A DNA stretch of 64,000 bases from UBA11891 sp003533785. GTDB taxonomy: Bacteria > Bacteroidota > Bacteroidia > Flavobacteriales > Flavobacteriaceae. Made by a program: the position numbers and the translations under genes. The stretch spans positions 1-64,000 of the forward strand of contig CATFEX010000003.1 of the NCBI GenBank assembly GCA_949511625.1. Direction: 5' to 3'. Numbering within the stretch: position 1 is the stretch's first letter; every line of letters starts with the position of its first letter. Positions 43,340 through 52,068 of the stretch are shown here, piece after piece. Below the pieces are notes generated by a model that made no database searches, was not told the origin of the DNA, and saw only the letters and a program-made list of their open reading frames with translations.

Positions 43340-44926
43340 CTAAAACTCTGAGGTAAAGAAAAATTCCACGGCGGGATATTTTTGTTGGGTCATTTGGAGG
43401 GAGAAGGCCGAATCGGCGAGAAAGACCAATTGCCCTTGTTTGTCATTGGCTAGGAATTTTTGTTTCACCCGTTTAAACTCCAAAAATTCGGGGTGATTTT
43501 CTTCTTTACAGCGAACCCAACAGGCTTTGTGAACATTCAAATTCTCGTAGGAACAATGGGCGCCATATTCGTGCAACAGGCGATACTGGATTACTTCAAA
43601 TTGAAGTGCCCCCACGGTGCCAATCACTTTGCGATTGTTGAGGTGCAGGGTAAACAGCTGGGCCACGCCTTCGTCCATCAATTGGTCGATGCCTTTGTTA
43701 AGCTGCTTGGCTTTCATAGGGTCGGCATTGTTGATATATCGGAAATGCTCAGGAGAAAAGGAAGGAATCCCTTGAAATTGTATTTTTTCTTGGTGGGTAA
43801 GGGTGTCGCCAATTTTAAAGTTGCCTGTGTCGTGAAGTCCTACAATATCTCCAGGATAGGACACATCCACAATTTCTTTTTTCTCTGCAAAAAAGGCATT
43901 GGGGCTGGAGAATTTCAGTTTTTTTCCCTGCCGTACATGCAGGTAGGGGGTGTTCCGCTCAAAGGTGCCCGACACGATCTTTACAAAGGCTAAACGGTCG
44001 CGGTGCTTGGGGTCCATATTGGCATGGATTTTAAAGACAAAGCCACTAAACTCTTTCTCATCGGGTTGAATCAACCGCTGATCGGCTTGTTTAGGTAGTG
44101 GTTTGGGAGCAATCTCAATAAAGCAATCGAGCAGTTCTTGTACGCCAAAATTATTCAAGGCCGAGCCAAAAAATACGGGTTGTTGTGCGCCTTGTAAATA
44201 GGCTTCTTTGTCGAAGGGATTGTAGACCCCAGCGACCAATTCCAAATCCTCTTTGAGTTGATTGAGAGCGGCAGCACCGATTCGTTCTTCGAGTTCGGGC
44301 TTCTCCATGGAGGTGAAGACTTCTTTGTCGGAAACGAGTTGTTTTTCTTCTTCGGAAAACAGTTGAGCATTTTGCTCCCAGATGTTATAGATGCCTTTGA
44401 AGTCATAGCCCATTCCAATGGGAAAGGAAAGGGGAGCCACGGATAGTTTGAGTTTTGTTTCTACTTCATCGAGTAGGTCAAAGGCGTCTTTTCCTTCCCG
44501 ATCCAGTTTATTGATAAATACAATCATAGGGATGTTGCGCATGCGGCACACCTCCACCAACTTTTCCGTTTGTTCCTCCACACCTTTGGCTACGTCAATT
44601 ACAACGATCACACTGTCAACAGCGGTGAGGGTGCGGAAGGTGTCCTCGGCAAAATCCTTGTGCCCGGGAGTGTCGAGGATGTTTATTTTTTTGTTTTGAT
44701 AGTTGAAAGCAAGCACTGAAGTGGCTACAGAAATCCCTCGTTGCCGTTCAATTTCCATAAAGTCACTGGTAGCGGATTTTTTGATTTTGTTGGACTTCAC
44801 TGCCCCAGCTTCCTGAATGGCCCCTCCAAAGAGAAGGAGTTTTTCCGTTAAGGTTGTTTTTCCTGCATCGGGGTGGGAGATGATCCCAAAAGTGCGGCGG
44901 CGTTGCAATTCTTCTGTAAAGCCCAT
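43340..44926 (-). CDS. prfC: Peptide chain release factor 3
   Basis: A 528-residue GTPase that recycles RF1/RF2. G-motifs: ISHPDAGKTTLTEKL, ERQRGISVATSV, DTPGHKDFAEDTFR and NKLDREG. The RF3-specific C-terminal domain (VGALQFEVIQYRLLHEYGA) follows. The length is the usual 525-530. A possible -7 box TATTTTTG lies on the minus strand at 44942-44949. Confidence 0.96.
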   Translation of the reverse strand: MGFTEELQRRRTFGIISHPDAGKTTLTEKLLLFGGAIQEAGAVKSNKIKKSATSDFMEIERQRGISVATSVLAFNYQNKKINILDTPGHKDFAEDTFRTLTAVDSVIVVIDVAKGVEEQTEKLVEVCRMRNIPMIVFINKLDREGKDAFDLLDEVETKLKLSVAPLSFPIGMGYDFKGIYNIWEQNAQLFSEEEKQLVSDKEVFTSMEKPELEERIGAAALNQLKEDLELVAGVYNPFDKEAYLQGAQQPVFFGSALNNFGVQELLDCFIEIAPKPLPKQADQRLIQPDEKEFSGFVFKIHANMDPKHRDRLAFVKIVSGTFERNTPYLHVRQGKKLKFSSPNAFFAEKKEIVDVSYPGDIVGLHDTGNFKIGDTLTHQEKIQFQGIPSFSPEHFRYINNADPMKAKQLNKGIDQLMDEGVAQLFTLHLNNRKVIGTVGALQFEVIQYRLLHEYGAHCSYENLNVHKACWVRCKEENHPEFLEFKRVKQKFLANDKQGQLVFLADSAFSLQMTQQKYPAVEFFFTSEF

Positions 44927-45022
44927 TCAAAAATGTTTTGGCAAAAATAGCTGAAAATTACATGAGGGCCCGACTTGGCCTTTAGGTTTTTGCGGAAGAT
45001 TTCGGTATTTTTATGCTATTGC

Positions 45023-45556
45023 ATGAAAGAAGAAGAAGTCATCCTAGTTGATACCAACGACCGACCCTTGGGTACTATGCCCAAAATGGAAGCACACCAA
45101 AAAGCTGTTCTCCACAGGGCATTCTCTGTATTTATTTTAAACTCCAAAGAACAAATGCTTTTGCAGCAACGTGCTTGGGAAAAATACCATTCGCCAGGCT
45201 TGTGGACTAATACTTGCTGCAGCCATCAACGTATGGGTGAGTCCAATCTGGAGGCTGGCCATCGCCGTTTGCAAGAAGAAATGGGCATGACCACAGAATT
45301 GGAAGAACTTTTTAGCTTTATCTACAAAGCGCCTTTCGACAACGGGCTGACGGAACACGAATTGGATCATGTCCTTTTGGGATATTCAGATAGGGAACCG
45401 CAAATCAACCCTCAAGAAGTGGCTGCCTACCGCTGGACTTCTTTAAATTCCGTGGCCGCGGATATCGAAGAACAGCCTGAGTATTACACCGAATGGTTTA
45501 AAATTATTTTCACTCGCTTTTATACCCATATACAATCCTTAAAAACCGATAACTAA
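45023..45556 (+). CDS. idi: Isopentenyl-diphosphate delta-isomerase, type I
   Basis: A 177-residue Nudix-fold enzyme converting IPP to DMAPP. The catalytic cysteine is in NTCCSH (Cys66). The Nudix box is seen as EAGHRRLQEEMGM with later metal-binding glutamates in LTEHELDHVLLGY. The ATG at 45023 is chosen because it begins the conserved EEVILVDTNDRPLG; an upstream in-frame ATG adds a hydrophobic stretch with no family support. Its TAA overlaps the next ATG (TAATG). Confidence 0.94.
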   Translation: MKEEEVILVDTNDRPLGTMPKMEAHQKAVLHRAFSVFILNSKEQMLLQQRAWEKYHSPGLWTNTCCSHQRMGESNLEAGHRRLQEEMGMTTELEELFSFIYKAPFDNGLTEHELDHVLLGYSDREPQINPQEVAAYRWTSLNSVAADIEEQPEYYTEWFKIIFTRFYTHIQSLKTDN

Positions 45557-45966
45557 TGCGCGTCACAGTATCCCGAAAAGCCCATTTCAATGCCGCCCAT
45601 CGCTTGCACCGAGCCGATTGGGATGAGGCCCAAAATGCAGCCATATTTGGCAAATGTGCCAACGAACATTATCACGGTCATAACTATGAGTTAATTGTCC
45701 ATGTGACAGGGACAATTGATCCCGAAACAGGCTATGTGATTGATATGAAAGTATTACGCGATCTCATTAAGTCAGAAGTGGAAGACGCTTTGGATCATAA
45801 AAACCTAAACATTCAGGTACCCGAATTTAAGAGTCTGATCCCCACTGCCGAAAATATCGTGGTGGTGATCTACAACAAATTAAAATCCCACTTGAATACC
45901 GATCAAGACCTTGAAGTGGAACTGTACGAAACCCCACGAAATTTTGTTAAATACACAGGGCCTTAA
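45556..45966 (+). CDS. 6-pyruvoyl-tetrahydropterin synthase / QueD family protein
   Basis: A 136-residue T-fold enzyme. Zinc ligands His15 (HFNAAH), His40 and His42 (HYHGHNY) and the catalytic Cys34 are present. The later DHKNLN motif gives the Asp-His pair, and ELYETP the Glu. It could be 6-carboxytetrahydropterin synthase (queuosine path) or a biopterin enzyme; sequence alone does not decide. It is coupled to idi by a 1-base overlap and to the peroxiredoxin gene 3 bases on. Confidence 0.9.
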   Translation: MRVTVSRKAHFNAAHRLHRADWDEAQNAAIFGKCANEHYHGHNYELIVHVTGTIDPETGYVIDMKVLRDLIKSEVEDALDHKNLNIQVPEFKSLIPTAENIVVVIYNKLKSHLNTDQDLEVELYETPRNFVKYTGP

Positions 45967-45969
45967 CCT

Positions 45970-46428
45970 ATGCTGAAAGAAGGAGACAAGCTTCCCTTTT
46001 TTGATCGATTGAATCAAAAAGACGAGGCCGTAAAAAGCGAACAGTTTATTGGGAAAAAACCCTTGGTGGTTTTCTTCTATCCGAAGAACTTCACCCCAGG
46101 CTGTACGGCAGAGGTCTGTTCCTTTCGGGACAAATACGCCGACTTTCTCGAATACGGAGCTGAGGTGATAGGTGTTAGTGTGGATTCGGTGCGAAGTCAC
46201 GAACGCTTCGCAAGCAGTTTTGATTTACCCTATTCCTTGCTTTCCGATTCGGATAAATCCCTGCAGGAAGCATTTAAGATCAATCCTCAGTTTTTTGGCG
46301 TCTTGACGCGACGAGTCACCTTTGTATTTGATAAAGAAGGCAAACTTACGCTGGCTCACGATAGCTTGAATCCGATCAGTCACATATACAAAGCCCTGAA
46401 AGCCCTTAAGTCAGAAACGGTTGTCTAA
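45970..46428 (+). CDS. Peroxiredoxin of the BCP/PrxQ group
   Basis: A 152-residue thiol peroxidase. The peroxidatic Cys45 and resolving Cys50 lie in NFTPGCTAEVCSFRD, the atypical 2-Cys PrxQ arrangement on one helix. It lacks a signal peptide. It is the third gene of idi-queD-prx. Confidence 0.92.
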   Translation: MLKEGDKLPFFDRLNQKDEAVKSEQFIGKKPLVVFFYPKNFTPGCTAEVCSFRDKYADFLEYGAEVIGVSVDSVRSHERFASSFDLPYSLLSDSDKSLQEAFKINPQFFGVLTRRVTFVFDKEGKLTLAHDSLNPISHIYKALKALKSETVV

Positions 46429-46467
46429 ACCCGAATAAGTTTATATCTTTCCTTAAAACAAACATCT

Positions 46468-46734
46468 ATGCCGAGTGTTAAGCAGCTTAAAAAAGACATC
46501 AATGATTCCATTGGTGCTTTGATTGAAGAAATATATGGGGTGGAATTGGAAGCTCCTAAGGTCGATTCTAAAAAAGCCGATGCGATCATCGATGCGGCTA
46601 TATCCCTGTTTGATGAATTGATTGGAGAGATCAATGATGCTCGCAACCAAGGCAAAAAAGCCTTTGTGCCTATTCAACAGAAACTAGATAAGGGATTGGA
46701 AAAGCTTCGTTCGGAGGTGGGGAAACTAGCATAG
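46468..46734 (+). CDS. Conserved small helical protein, 88 aa
   Basis: An 88-residue alpha-helical protein, MPSVKQLKKDINDSIGALIEE, with a basic linker in the middle (DSKKADAIIDAA) and KLDKGLEKLRSEVG at the end. I recognise the pattern as a conserved uncharacterised flavobacterial protein, often annotated only as hypothetical. It has no signal peptide and no known motif. It follows the peroxiredoxin by 39 bases. Confidence 0.75.
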   Translation: MPSVKQLKKDINDSIGALIEEIYGVELEAPKVDSKKADAIIDAAISLFDELIGEINDARNQGKKAFVPIQQKLDKGLEKLRSEVGKLA

Positions 46735-46746
46735 CCCAAGCAAACT

Positions 46747-47484
46747 CTATTCTTGCGCTGTGGCGCCGCGGCGTTTTTCCAAGTAGGCCGTTAATTTCTT
46801 GCCGTATTTTGAAGCAGCAATTTCTGGGCTCATTCGAGTGGCCAAAGTGTCTAGCAAACTCAAATTGGCATCGTATACTTCGGCAAGTGCAATAAAAGGG
46901 GCAATTTCATGATCGGCATTATTGGAAGCAAAGTTGATGGCATATAAATATTTTCTTCGAATCAGATTATCCAACATCTTTTGCAGAGAGTCCACTTCTT
47001 TTTGCATACCTTCTTTTTGGAATTCAAAATAGTCTTGTAAAAAATCTAATTGTTGATCGTTGAATTTTCGAATGTAGGATTGGTATTCTCGATAAAGATT
47101 TTGATTTTCTGAACCCTCTATTTGGGCACTAGTTTCAAAGGTTTTTAATCGGGTGTTGATAGTTATCGAACCCGGTTCTCCAAAAAAGGGAATGCGGTCT
47201 TTCAGCGAATCTCCATCGTCTTTGGTCAGAGAGAGGTAGTACAATTCAGGGCTTTCTATGGGGGTTGTAAAGGCAAACTGAGGCAGCCCATCGATACTTA
47301 CCGAATCAATACTGGTGAGCAGGGTGTCAACAAATTTTTGGAGGTATAAAGTTCCTTTTCTCAGTCCTTCAATCTTTCCAGAGACCAACATTTCACCCTG
47401 CCCAGCTTTTGGAGTTGGACTGCATTGCATAAGTGCTAGCAAAAGGAAGAGAAAGGAGAAAAAGAAAGAGGTTGATTTTTTCAT
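46747..47484 (-). CDS. DUF4369 domain lipoprotein
   Basis: A 245-residue lipoprotein (lipobox LMQC, Cys21). The mature N-terminus is the DUF4369 module (GEMLVSGKIEGLRKGTLYLQKF, then DSVSIDGLPQFAFTT). In many Bacteroidota this is fused to a thioredoxin domain, but here no CxxC follows. Only helices rich in Glu/Lys follow, so it lacks the redox half. It is one base after the DUF5916 gene end on the same strand. Confidence 0.83.
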   Translation of the reverse strand: MKKSTSFFFSFLFLLLALMQCSPTPKAGQGEMLVSGKIEGLRKGTLYLQKFVDTLLTSIDSVSIDGLPQFAFTTPIESPELYYLSLTKDDGDSLKDRIPFFGEPGSITINTRLKTFETSAQIEGSENQNLYREYQSYIRKFNDQQLDFLQDYFEFQKEGMQKEVDSLQKMLDNLIRRKYLYAINFASNNADHEIAPFIALAEVYDANLSLLDTLATRMSPEIAASKYGKKLTAYLEKRRGATAQE

Positions 47485-47485
47485 T

Positions 47486-49696
47486 TTAAATATTTAACCA
47501 ATAAGTGAATTTGAGGTTAAAAGTACGCAATCTTGGTAAAAAGGAATCGGTGGTAATATAGTTATCATTGTAGACGAGATACAAATCTGATAATGGCGCA
47601 AAGCGCCATTGCAATCGGGAATTTATACCCAAATTTTCTGATTGTGAACTGAACTGAACAAAAGTGGTCCAGAAAATAGATTTGGTAAAAGTCAAGTCAA
47701 TCTTAGGACTCACCAAGAGCAAGTCGGAAGATGGGAAGCCTTCGCCCAAGAGAATCCGATCGTAATTGAATTTTAGACTGGCTTGAAAATAGGGTTGGAT
47801 GCGGTAGTTAAAATCACTTTTGATTGAGTATTTATGGCCGTTAAAGAACTGACCAAAATCGGGTTCTAATCGAAAGTTAAATCGCTTTCGCTGGTCAGAA
47901 TTGTATTGAATTTTGAGGCTGCGATAGTTGTACTCCGTATCCCCGGGCAATGGATTGTTTTCATTGAGTCCGGTAGGGTCAAAAGAATCGTAGAGATAGA
48001 CATACCGATTGGAGGCTTCGATATCGATACGACTTTGGTTTTCAAAACGAATTTGAGACTCCAGGTTGAGGCTGTTATCCGTCAATCGAAAATCATCTGA
48101 AGGCTTCCAAAGGGAGTATACCTGTAGGGTAAGATTCCATGTGTTGATTCCCCCAGCTTTGGGATAGAATTTACGGGTATATTTGGTGAAATTTTGATAG
48201 TTCCCCTTGCGGCGTACAAAGCCTAAATCGGCATTGTAATTTTCACCAATACCACCGGTCGATTCAGTAATTTCATAGTTTCTTGTATTTCTATTAAGAC
48301 GAAATCCCCAGCTTTTATTGTCGCTGCCTCCATTTTTTTCAAACGATTGGTGAAGCCATGTTCGACCCGTCCAGCGGTTGTCTTTGGAGGCCAACTGATA
48401 ATCCACCCCTGCCACTCGATTGTAACGCTCATCTTCAGCAATAAAATCATAGGATCCAACGGTTTGGCGATTCACAAAAATCATGCTGATATTGGATCGC
48501 GAAAAAACTTTCTGCTGCAGCGTTAGAACTGTATTGTTATTGCTAGCAATTTCGTTGGTTTCATCGGCTTCTGTCAGCATATTGAGAAACCCAACTCGAA
48601 GATTAGGGTTTACCTTACCACTAAGGCGCGCTCCCGTAATGATTCTATTTTGAATGGTGTTACCATCTTTGTCTTCTGCCACGCCAATGCGACGAGAGAA
48701 AAAAGGCTGTGAATTATAACTGCTTCCAAAGTTGGCAAACAAATCCGAATTTTGAATAAAAAACTGGCGTTTCTCTGGCAGTCGCACTTCAAAACGCGTT
48801 AGGTTAATCACTTGATCATCGACCTCCACTTGCGAAAAATCGGGATTAAAGGTCAGGTCCAGGTTCAAACCGTTATTGATTGGGACTTTGATGTCGCCAC
48901 CAAAGCTAAGACTGCTGAATTGATCGTTGTTTTCAAAATCATTGGCATTGATTCCAGCGACAAAGGGGATAAAAGCCCAAGGAATTTTGGATTTGGGGAG
49001 TGGTTTTTCAAATTGTAAATCGCCCATAAAAGCCAAGTTCACTACACTTTGGTTTTGAGGCACTTGCCCCCAAGAACTCCGTTCATTAGTTTGGGTGTCG
49101 AATCGATACATATTAAAGCCCCATAGTGAACTGCCATCCGGATAATTCAGAAAAGCTAGGGGGATTTTTGCTTCTGTAAGCGTGTAACCATCGTATTGCT
49201 TGGTGACCGTTTCCCATTTGATGTCCCAACTAAGGTTGCTGTCTCGACGCCAATTATTCCCACCATTGGAGACCAAAGCTTCTCGCTTCACCCCTAGTGG
49301 ATTGGTTCCAAAAAAGAACGAATTGGTTCGGTCGTTGAACGGATCAAAATGAAAGGCGATATTATCATTACCACCGCCTTGAAAATCGCGCCGAAGGGAA
49401 GGAACCACATAATCCGTCCCATCAAAAAAAGATTGGATACTCAGATAGATATTTTCATTGTCATTGATAATTTTAAATCGAGTTTGTTTTTTTGCTAATA
49501 GACTGTCCGTGGGAAACCACTGCCAAAAATCACTCGATGCCTCAGCACTTTCCCATGCAGATTCGGAGGATACACCATCGACCTGAATTTCTTCGGCTAT
49601 ATATTTTACGCTAATGCTGGGGCGTTCCTTGTCCTGTGCATGCAAATTAATGCTATGTAGAAGTAATAGAAATATTCCAGAGAGGAGTGCTTTCAA
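47486..49696 (-). CDS. DUF5916 outer-membrane protein with CBM9-like domain
   Basis: A 736-residue exported protein with a signal peptide (MKALLSGIFLLLLHSINLHAQ). The first mature domain (IQVDGVSSESAWESAEAS, then FKIINDNENIYLSIQS) is the CBM9-like module. The rest is the DUF5916 region, with many aromatic beta-strands ending LRTFNLKFTYWLNI, as in an outer-membrane barrel. The role is not known; a sugar-linked or surface function is only suggested by the CBM-like domain. Confidence 0.85.
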   Translation of the reverse strand: MKALLSGIFLLLLHSINLHAQDKERPSISVKYIAEEIQVDGVSSESAWESAEASSDFWQWFPTDSLLAKKQTRFKIINDNENIYLSIQSFFDGTDYVVPSLRRDFQGGGNDNIAFHFDPFNDRTNSFFFGTNPLGVKREALVSNGGNNWRRDSNLSWDIKWETVTKQYDGYTLTEAKIPLAFLNYPDGSSLWGFNMYRFDTQTNERSSWGQVPQNQSVVNLAFMGDLQFEKPLPKSKIPWAFIPFVAGINANDFENNDQFSSLSFGGDIKVPINNGLNLDLTFNPDFSQVEVDDQVINLTRFEVRLPEKRQFFIQNSDLFANFGSSYNSQPFFSRRIGVAEDKDGNTIQNRIITGARLSGKVNPNLRVGFLNMLTEADETNEIASNNNTVLTLQQKVFSRSNISMIFVNRQTVGSYDFIAEDERYNRVAGVDYQLASKDNRWTGRTWLHQSFEKNGGSDNKSWGFRLNRNTRNYEITESTGGIGENYNADLGFVRRKGNYQNFTKYTRKFYPKAGGINTWNLTLQVYSLWKPSDDFRLTDNSLNLESQIRFENQSRIDIEASNRYVYLYDSFDPTGLNENNPLPGDTEYNYRSLKIQYNSDQRKRFNFRLEPDFGQFFNGHKYSIKSDFNYRIQPYFQASLKFNYDRILLGEGFPSSDLLLVSPKIDLTFTKSIFWTTFVQFSSQSENLGINSRLQWRFAPLSDLYLVYNDNYITTDSFLPRLRTFNLKFTYWLNI

Positions 49697-49734
49697 AGAA
49701 TTTTTTTGTGAGGCAAAAATACTTTTTGTTGTTA

Positions 49735-49742
49735 TACTTTTG
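49735..49742 (+). promoter_or_regulatory. -7 box for the S1/P1 nuclease gene
   Basis: TACTTTTG exactly matches TAnnTTTG, 18 bases before the ATG at 49761. No well-spaced -33 element is visible. Confidence 0.5.
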
Positions 49743-49760
49743 TAAAACTATCTAAAAATT

Positions 49761-50537
49761 ATGAACTACAGGTTTATTTTAACGCTTGCATTAACATTTG
49801 GAGTCATGTCCTCCAGTTACAGTGAATGGGGACAGACGGGGCATCGTGTGATTGGTGAAATCGCAGAGGCTCATCTTTCGAACACGGCCCGAAAACAAAT
49901 CGACCTTTTGTTGGAGGGGCATTCTTTAGCTTTTTTTTCTTTCTATAGCGATGAGATTAAATCCGATTCCCAATACGATTCCTTTAAGCCATGGCACTAT
50001 ATCAATTTTCCATTTGACAGCCAATATGCTGGAGAAAAGACAAGTGATAAAGGAGATCTTGCAGAAGGAATTGCCTACTGTATTGCCCAACTAAAAAATG
50101 AAGAAACTCCGGACGATAAAAAAGCATTTTTCCTAAAAATGCTGATTCATCTGATAGGCGATCTACATCAGCCCATGCATATTGGGATAAGCTCAGATAG
50201 AGGGGGGAATGGATTTCCTGTGAAATGGTTCGGACGAAAAACCAATTTACATAGGGTGTGGGATACTCAAATGATTGATGGCTTAGGCATGAGTTATACC
50301 GAATTGGCTCTCAATCGAGACCGTTGGAGTAAATCTCAAATTCGCTCCATTCAAGAAGGCAGTATTGAAGATTGGATCAATGATTCTCGTACCCTCACTA
50401 AAGACATTTATCAAAATACTCAGCCAGACCAAAAGCTCAGCTATGCTTATTCCTATCGCTATATGAATGTGCTTAGAACTCAGTTGCACAAGGGAGGTCT
50501 TCGATTGGCAAAAATCTTGAATACCCTGTTCAAATAA
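49761..50537 (+). CDS. S1/P1 family nuclease
   Basis: A 258-residue exported nuclease (signal MNYRFILTLALTFGVMSSSYS). The mature start EWGQTGHRVIGEIAE carries the N-terminal Trp/His zinc ligands one residue later than usual (Glu before Trp). Later ligands are in PWHYINFPF and HLIGDLHQPMHIG. The family cuts single-stranded DNA and RNA with three zinc ions, here probably in the periplasm for nucleotide scavenging. Its last 8 bases overlap the convergent alkB end. Confidence 0.9.
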   Translation: MNYRFILTLALTFGVMSSSYSEWGQTGHRVIGEIAEAHLSNTARKQIDLLLEGHSLAFFSFYSDEIKSDSQYDSFKPWHYINFPFDSQYAGEKTSDKGDLAEGIAYCIAQLKNEETPDDKKAFFLKMLIHLIGDLHQPMHIGISSDRGGNGFPVKWFGRKTNLHRVWDTQMIDGLGMSYTELALNRDRWSKSQIRSIQEGSIEDWINDSRTLTKDIYQNTQPDQKLSYAYSYRYMNVLRTQLHKGGLRLAKILNTLFK

Positions 50538-51138
50538 GCTTGCGAAAAGTAAGGTTGATGCGAGCCTCTCTTGGACGTGCTGTTTTTGCAATTTGATGCA
50601 ACCAATGGTCTTGCATCACTCCTCCCATGATCAAAAGACTGCCGTGCTCCAATAGAATTTTATAGCGGTGTTCCTTGAACCTACGATGTTTGATTTGAAA
50701 ATAACGCGCTTCCCCAAAACTCGCAGAAGCTATTCGCGGTTCGGGACCCAATTCCTTTTCATTGTCGGCATGCCAACCATTGCTATCCTGTCCATCGCGA
50801 TATAAATTGAGCAACACCGTGTTGTAGGGATGGGAGTCTACTGTCTGAATACGATTGAGAACTTCCAATAGTGTTTTTGAGAACGGATGGGGGTGGAGGG
50901 TCAGTCCCGAATAGGAATAGGGTTTGGTATCCGTGCCATAAAGAGCTGTTAGACGGGGTTGCATATAGGTTTTCCCAAAAACGGTGATGGGGTCATGTTG
51001 CCAAGGGGTTTCTTCTTGCAAAGCCGAAAAGATCTGATCTGCTTCTTGTAGAGACCAAAAGTTAGGAATATAGGTCACTGAAGCGTTGGGTAGCCTTGAG
51101 AGAAGCTCTTGATTATTGGAAAAGGATAGTTCCTTCAT
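50530..51138 (-). CDS. alkB: AlkB-like 2-oxoglutarate-dependent DNA repair dioxygenase
   Basis: A 202-residue Fe(II)/2-OG oxygenase. The iron site HxD is in NGWHADNEKELG, with the distal His in QDHWLHQI and the 2-OG arginines in RINLTF. SFGEARYFQIKHR is also conserved in this short AlkB group. It repairs alkylated single-stranded DNA or RNA. It follows the methyltransferase gene by 15 bases. Confidence 0.9.
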   Translation of the reverse strand: MKELSFSNNQELLSRLPNASVTYIPNFWSLQEADQIFSALQEETPWQHDPITVFGKTYMQPRLTALYGTDTKPYSYSGLTLHPHPFSKTLLEVLNRIQTVDSHPYNTVLLNLYRDGQDSNGWHADNEKELGPEPRIASASFGEARYFQIKHRRFKEHRYKILLEHGSLLIMGGVMQDHWLHQIAKTARPREARINLTFRKLI

Positions 51139-51153
51139 GAGTGACTGCGCCAG

Positions 51154-51768
51154 TTATTTTCTTTTAAGAGTACAAAAGCTAAACGCTTGTTTACTTCCAG
51201 CAGGCGTAGGATGGAGAAATTCTTTTGCAGCGAGGACTTCAAAATTAGTTTCAAAACATTGAGCGAGTTCTTCAAGGGAGTATTGTTGGATATCGATACC
51301 GCTGCATCGGAGGGGCCCCTTTTTTGAAAAGGTACCCACAACGGCATAGCCTCCCGAAACAACCGAAGAAGCCATAACATTTCCATAGGCACTAATGTCT
51401 TCGGTAGTGCGTAAAAAATGAAAGACGGCTCGATCGTGCCAAAGATGAAAAGCGTGCTTGGGGACAAACTGTGTAATGTCTTGATGAATCCATGTGATTT
51501 GTTCGGCTTGTTTTCCCATTCTTTTTTTACTTTTTTCTAGTGCCGTAGGGGCAATATCCAAAACCGAAATAGTGCTGAATCCTTTTTTGAGTAGGGAGTC
51601 GGCCAAATAACTCTCACCGCCTCCAACATCTAAAATAGAATGAGTCTTTGCCAAGGGCAACGGATCGATCATCTCTAAAGAATGGGTGGGAACCTCTTGA
51701 TACCAGCTACAAGCTTCAAATTCTTTTGACTGGTAGATTCCTTCCCAATGGTTGCGTCTTTCTGTCAT
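51154..51768 (-). CDS. Class I SAM-dependent methyltransferase
   Basis: A 204-residue protein opening with RRNHWEGIYQSKEFEACSWY. The SAM-binding motif is ILDVGGGESYLADSLLKKG, with ITWIHQDITQF (acidic motif II) and HLWHDRAVFHFL. It fits the small thiopurine/SAM methyltransferase type. The substrate is unknown. It lies between the small membrane gene and alkB in one minus-strand group after htpG. Confidence 0.85.
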   Translation of the reverse strand: MTERRNHWEGIYQSKEFEACSWYQEVPTHSLEMIDPLPLAKTHSILDVGGGESYLADSLLKKGFSTISVLDIAPTALEKSKKRMGKQAEQITWIHQDITQFVPKHAFHLWHDRAVFHFLRTTEDISAYGNVMASSVVSGGYAVVGTFSKKGPLRCSGIDIQQYSLEELAQCFETNFEVLAAKEFLHPTPAGSKQAFSFCTLKRK

Positions 51769-51777
51769 ACAACAAAG

Positions 51778-52062
51778 TTAACTCCCTGCCAGAGGACTCC
51801 CAAATAGTCCGACAGCCATTTCACTCCACAATAGTAAAATAAAGAGCAAAAACAGCACTCCCAAAGATCGCTTGACCTGTTTGGAGAAGCGAGCTTTATA
51901 AATAGTTGATAATCCCCACACGCTTCCTCCCAAGAGTAAGGCCGCAACGAAATAATCGAATACCGACCAATGTATTGCTTGCGTGAACAAGCTTCCTACC
52001 AATGGAATTAACAAAAGAGACCAAGCCAGCATAAGACGATAGACAAAAGGCTTGAGTTTCAT
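51778..52062 (-). CDS. Small membrane protein, 94 aa
   Basis: A 94-residue protein with three hydrophobic segments (LMLAWSLLLIPLVGSLF; FDYFVAALLLGGSVWGL; LGVLFLLFILLLWS) and a basic loop. This is a small three-helix inner-membrane type common in Bacteroidota. It follows htpG by 6 bases. The function is unknown. Confidence 0.72.
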   Translation of the reverse strand: MKLKPFVYRLMLAWSLLLIPLVGSLFTQAIHWSVFDYFVAALLLGGSVWGLSTIYKARFSKQVKRSLGVLFLLFILLLWSEMAVGLFGSPLAGS

Positions 52063-52068
52063 TGATGG

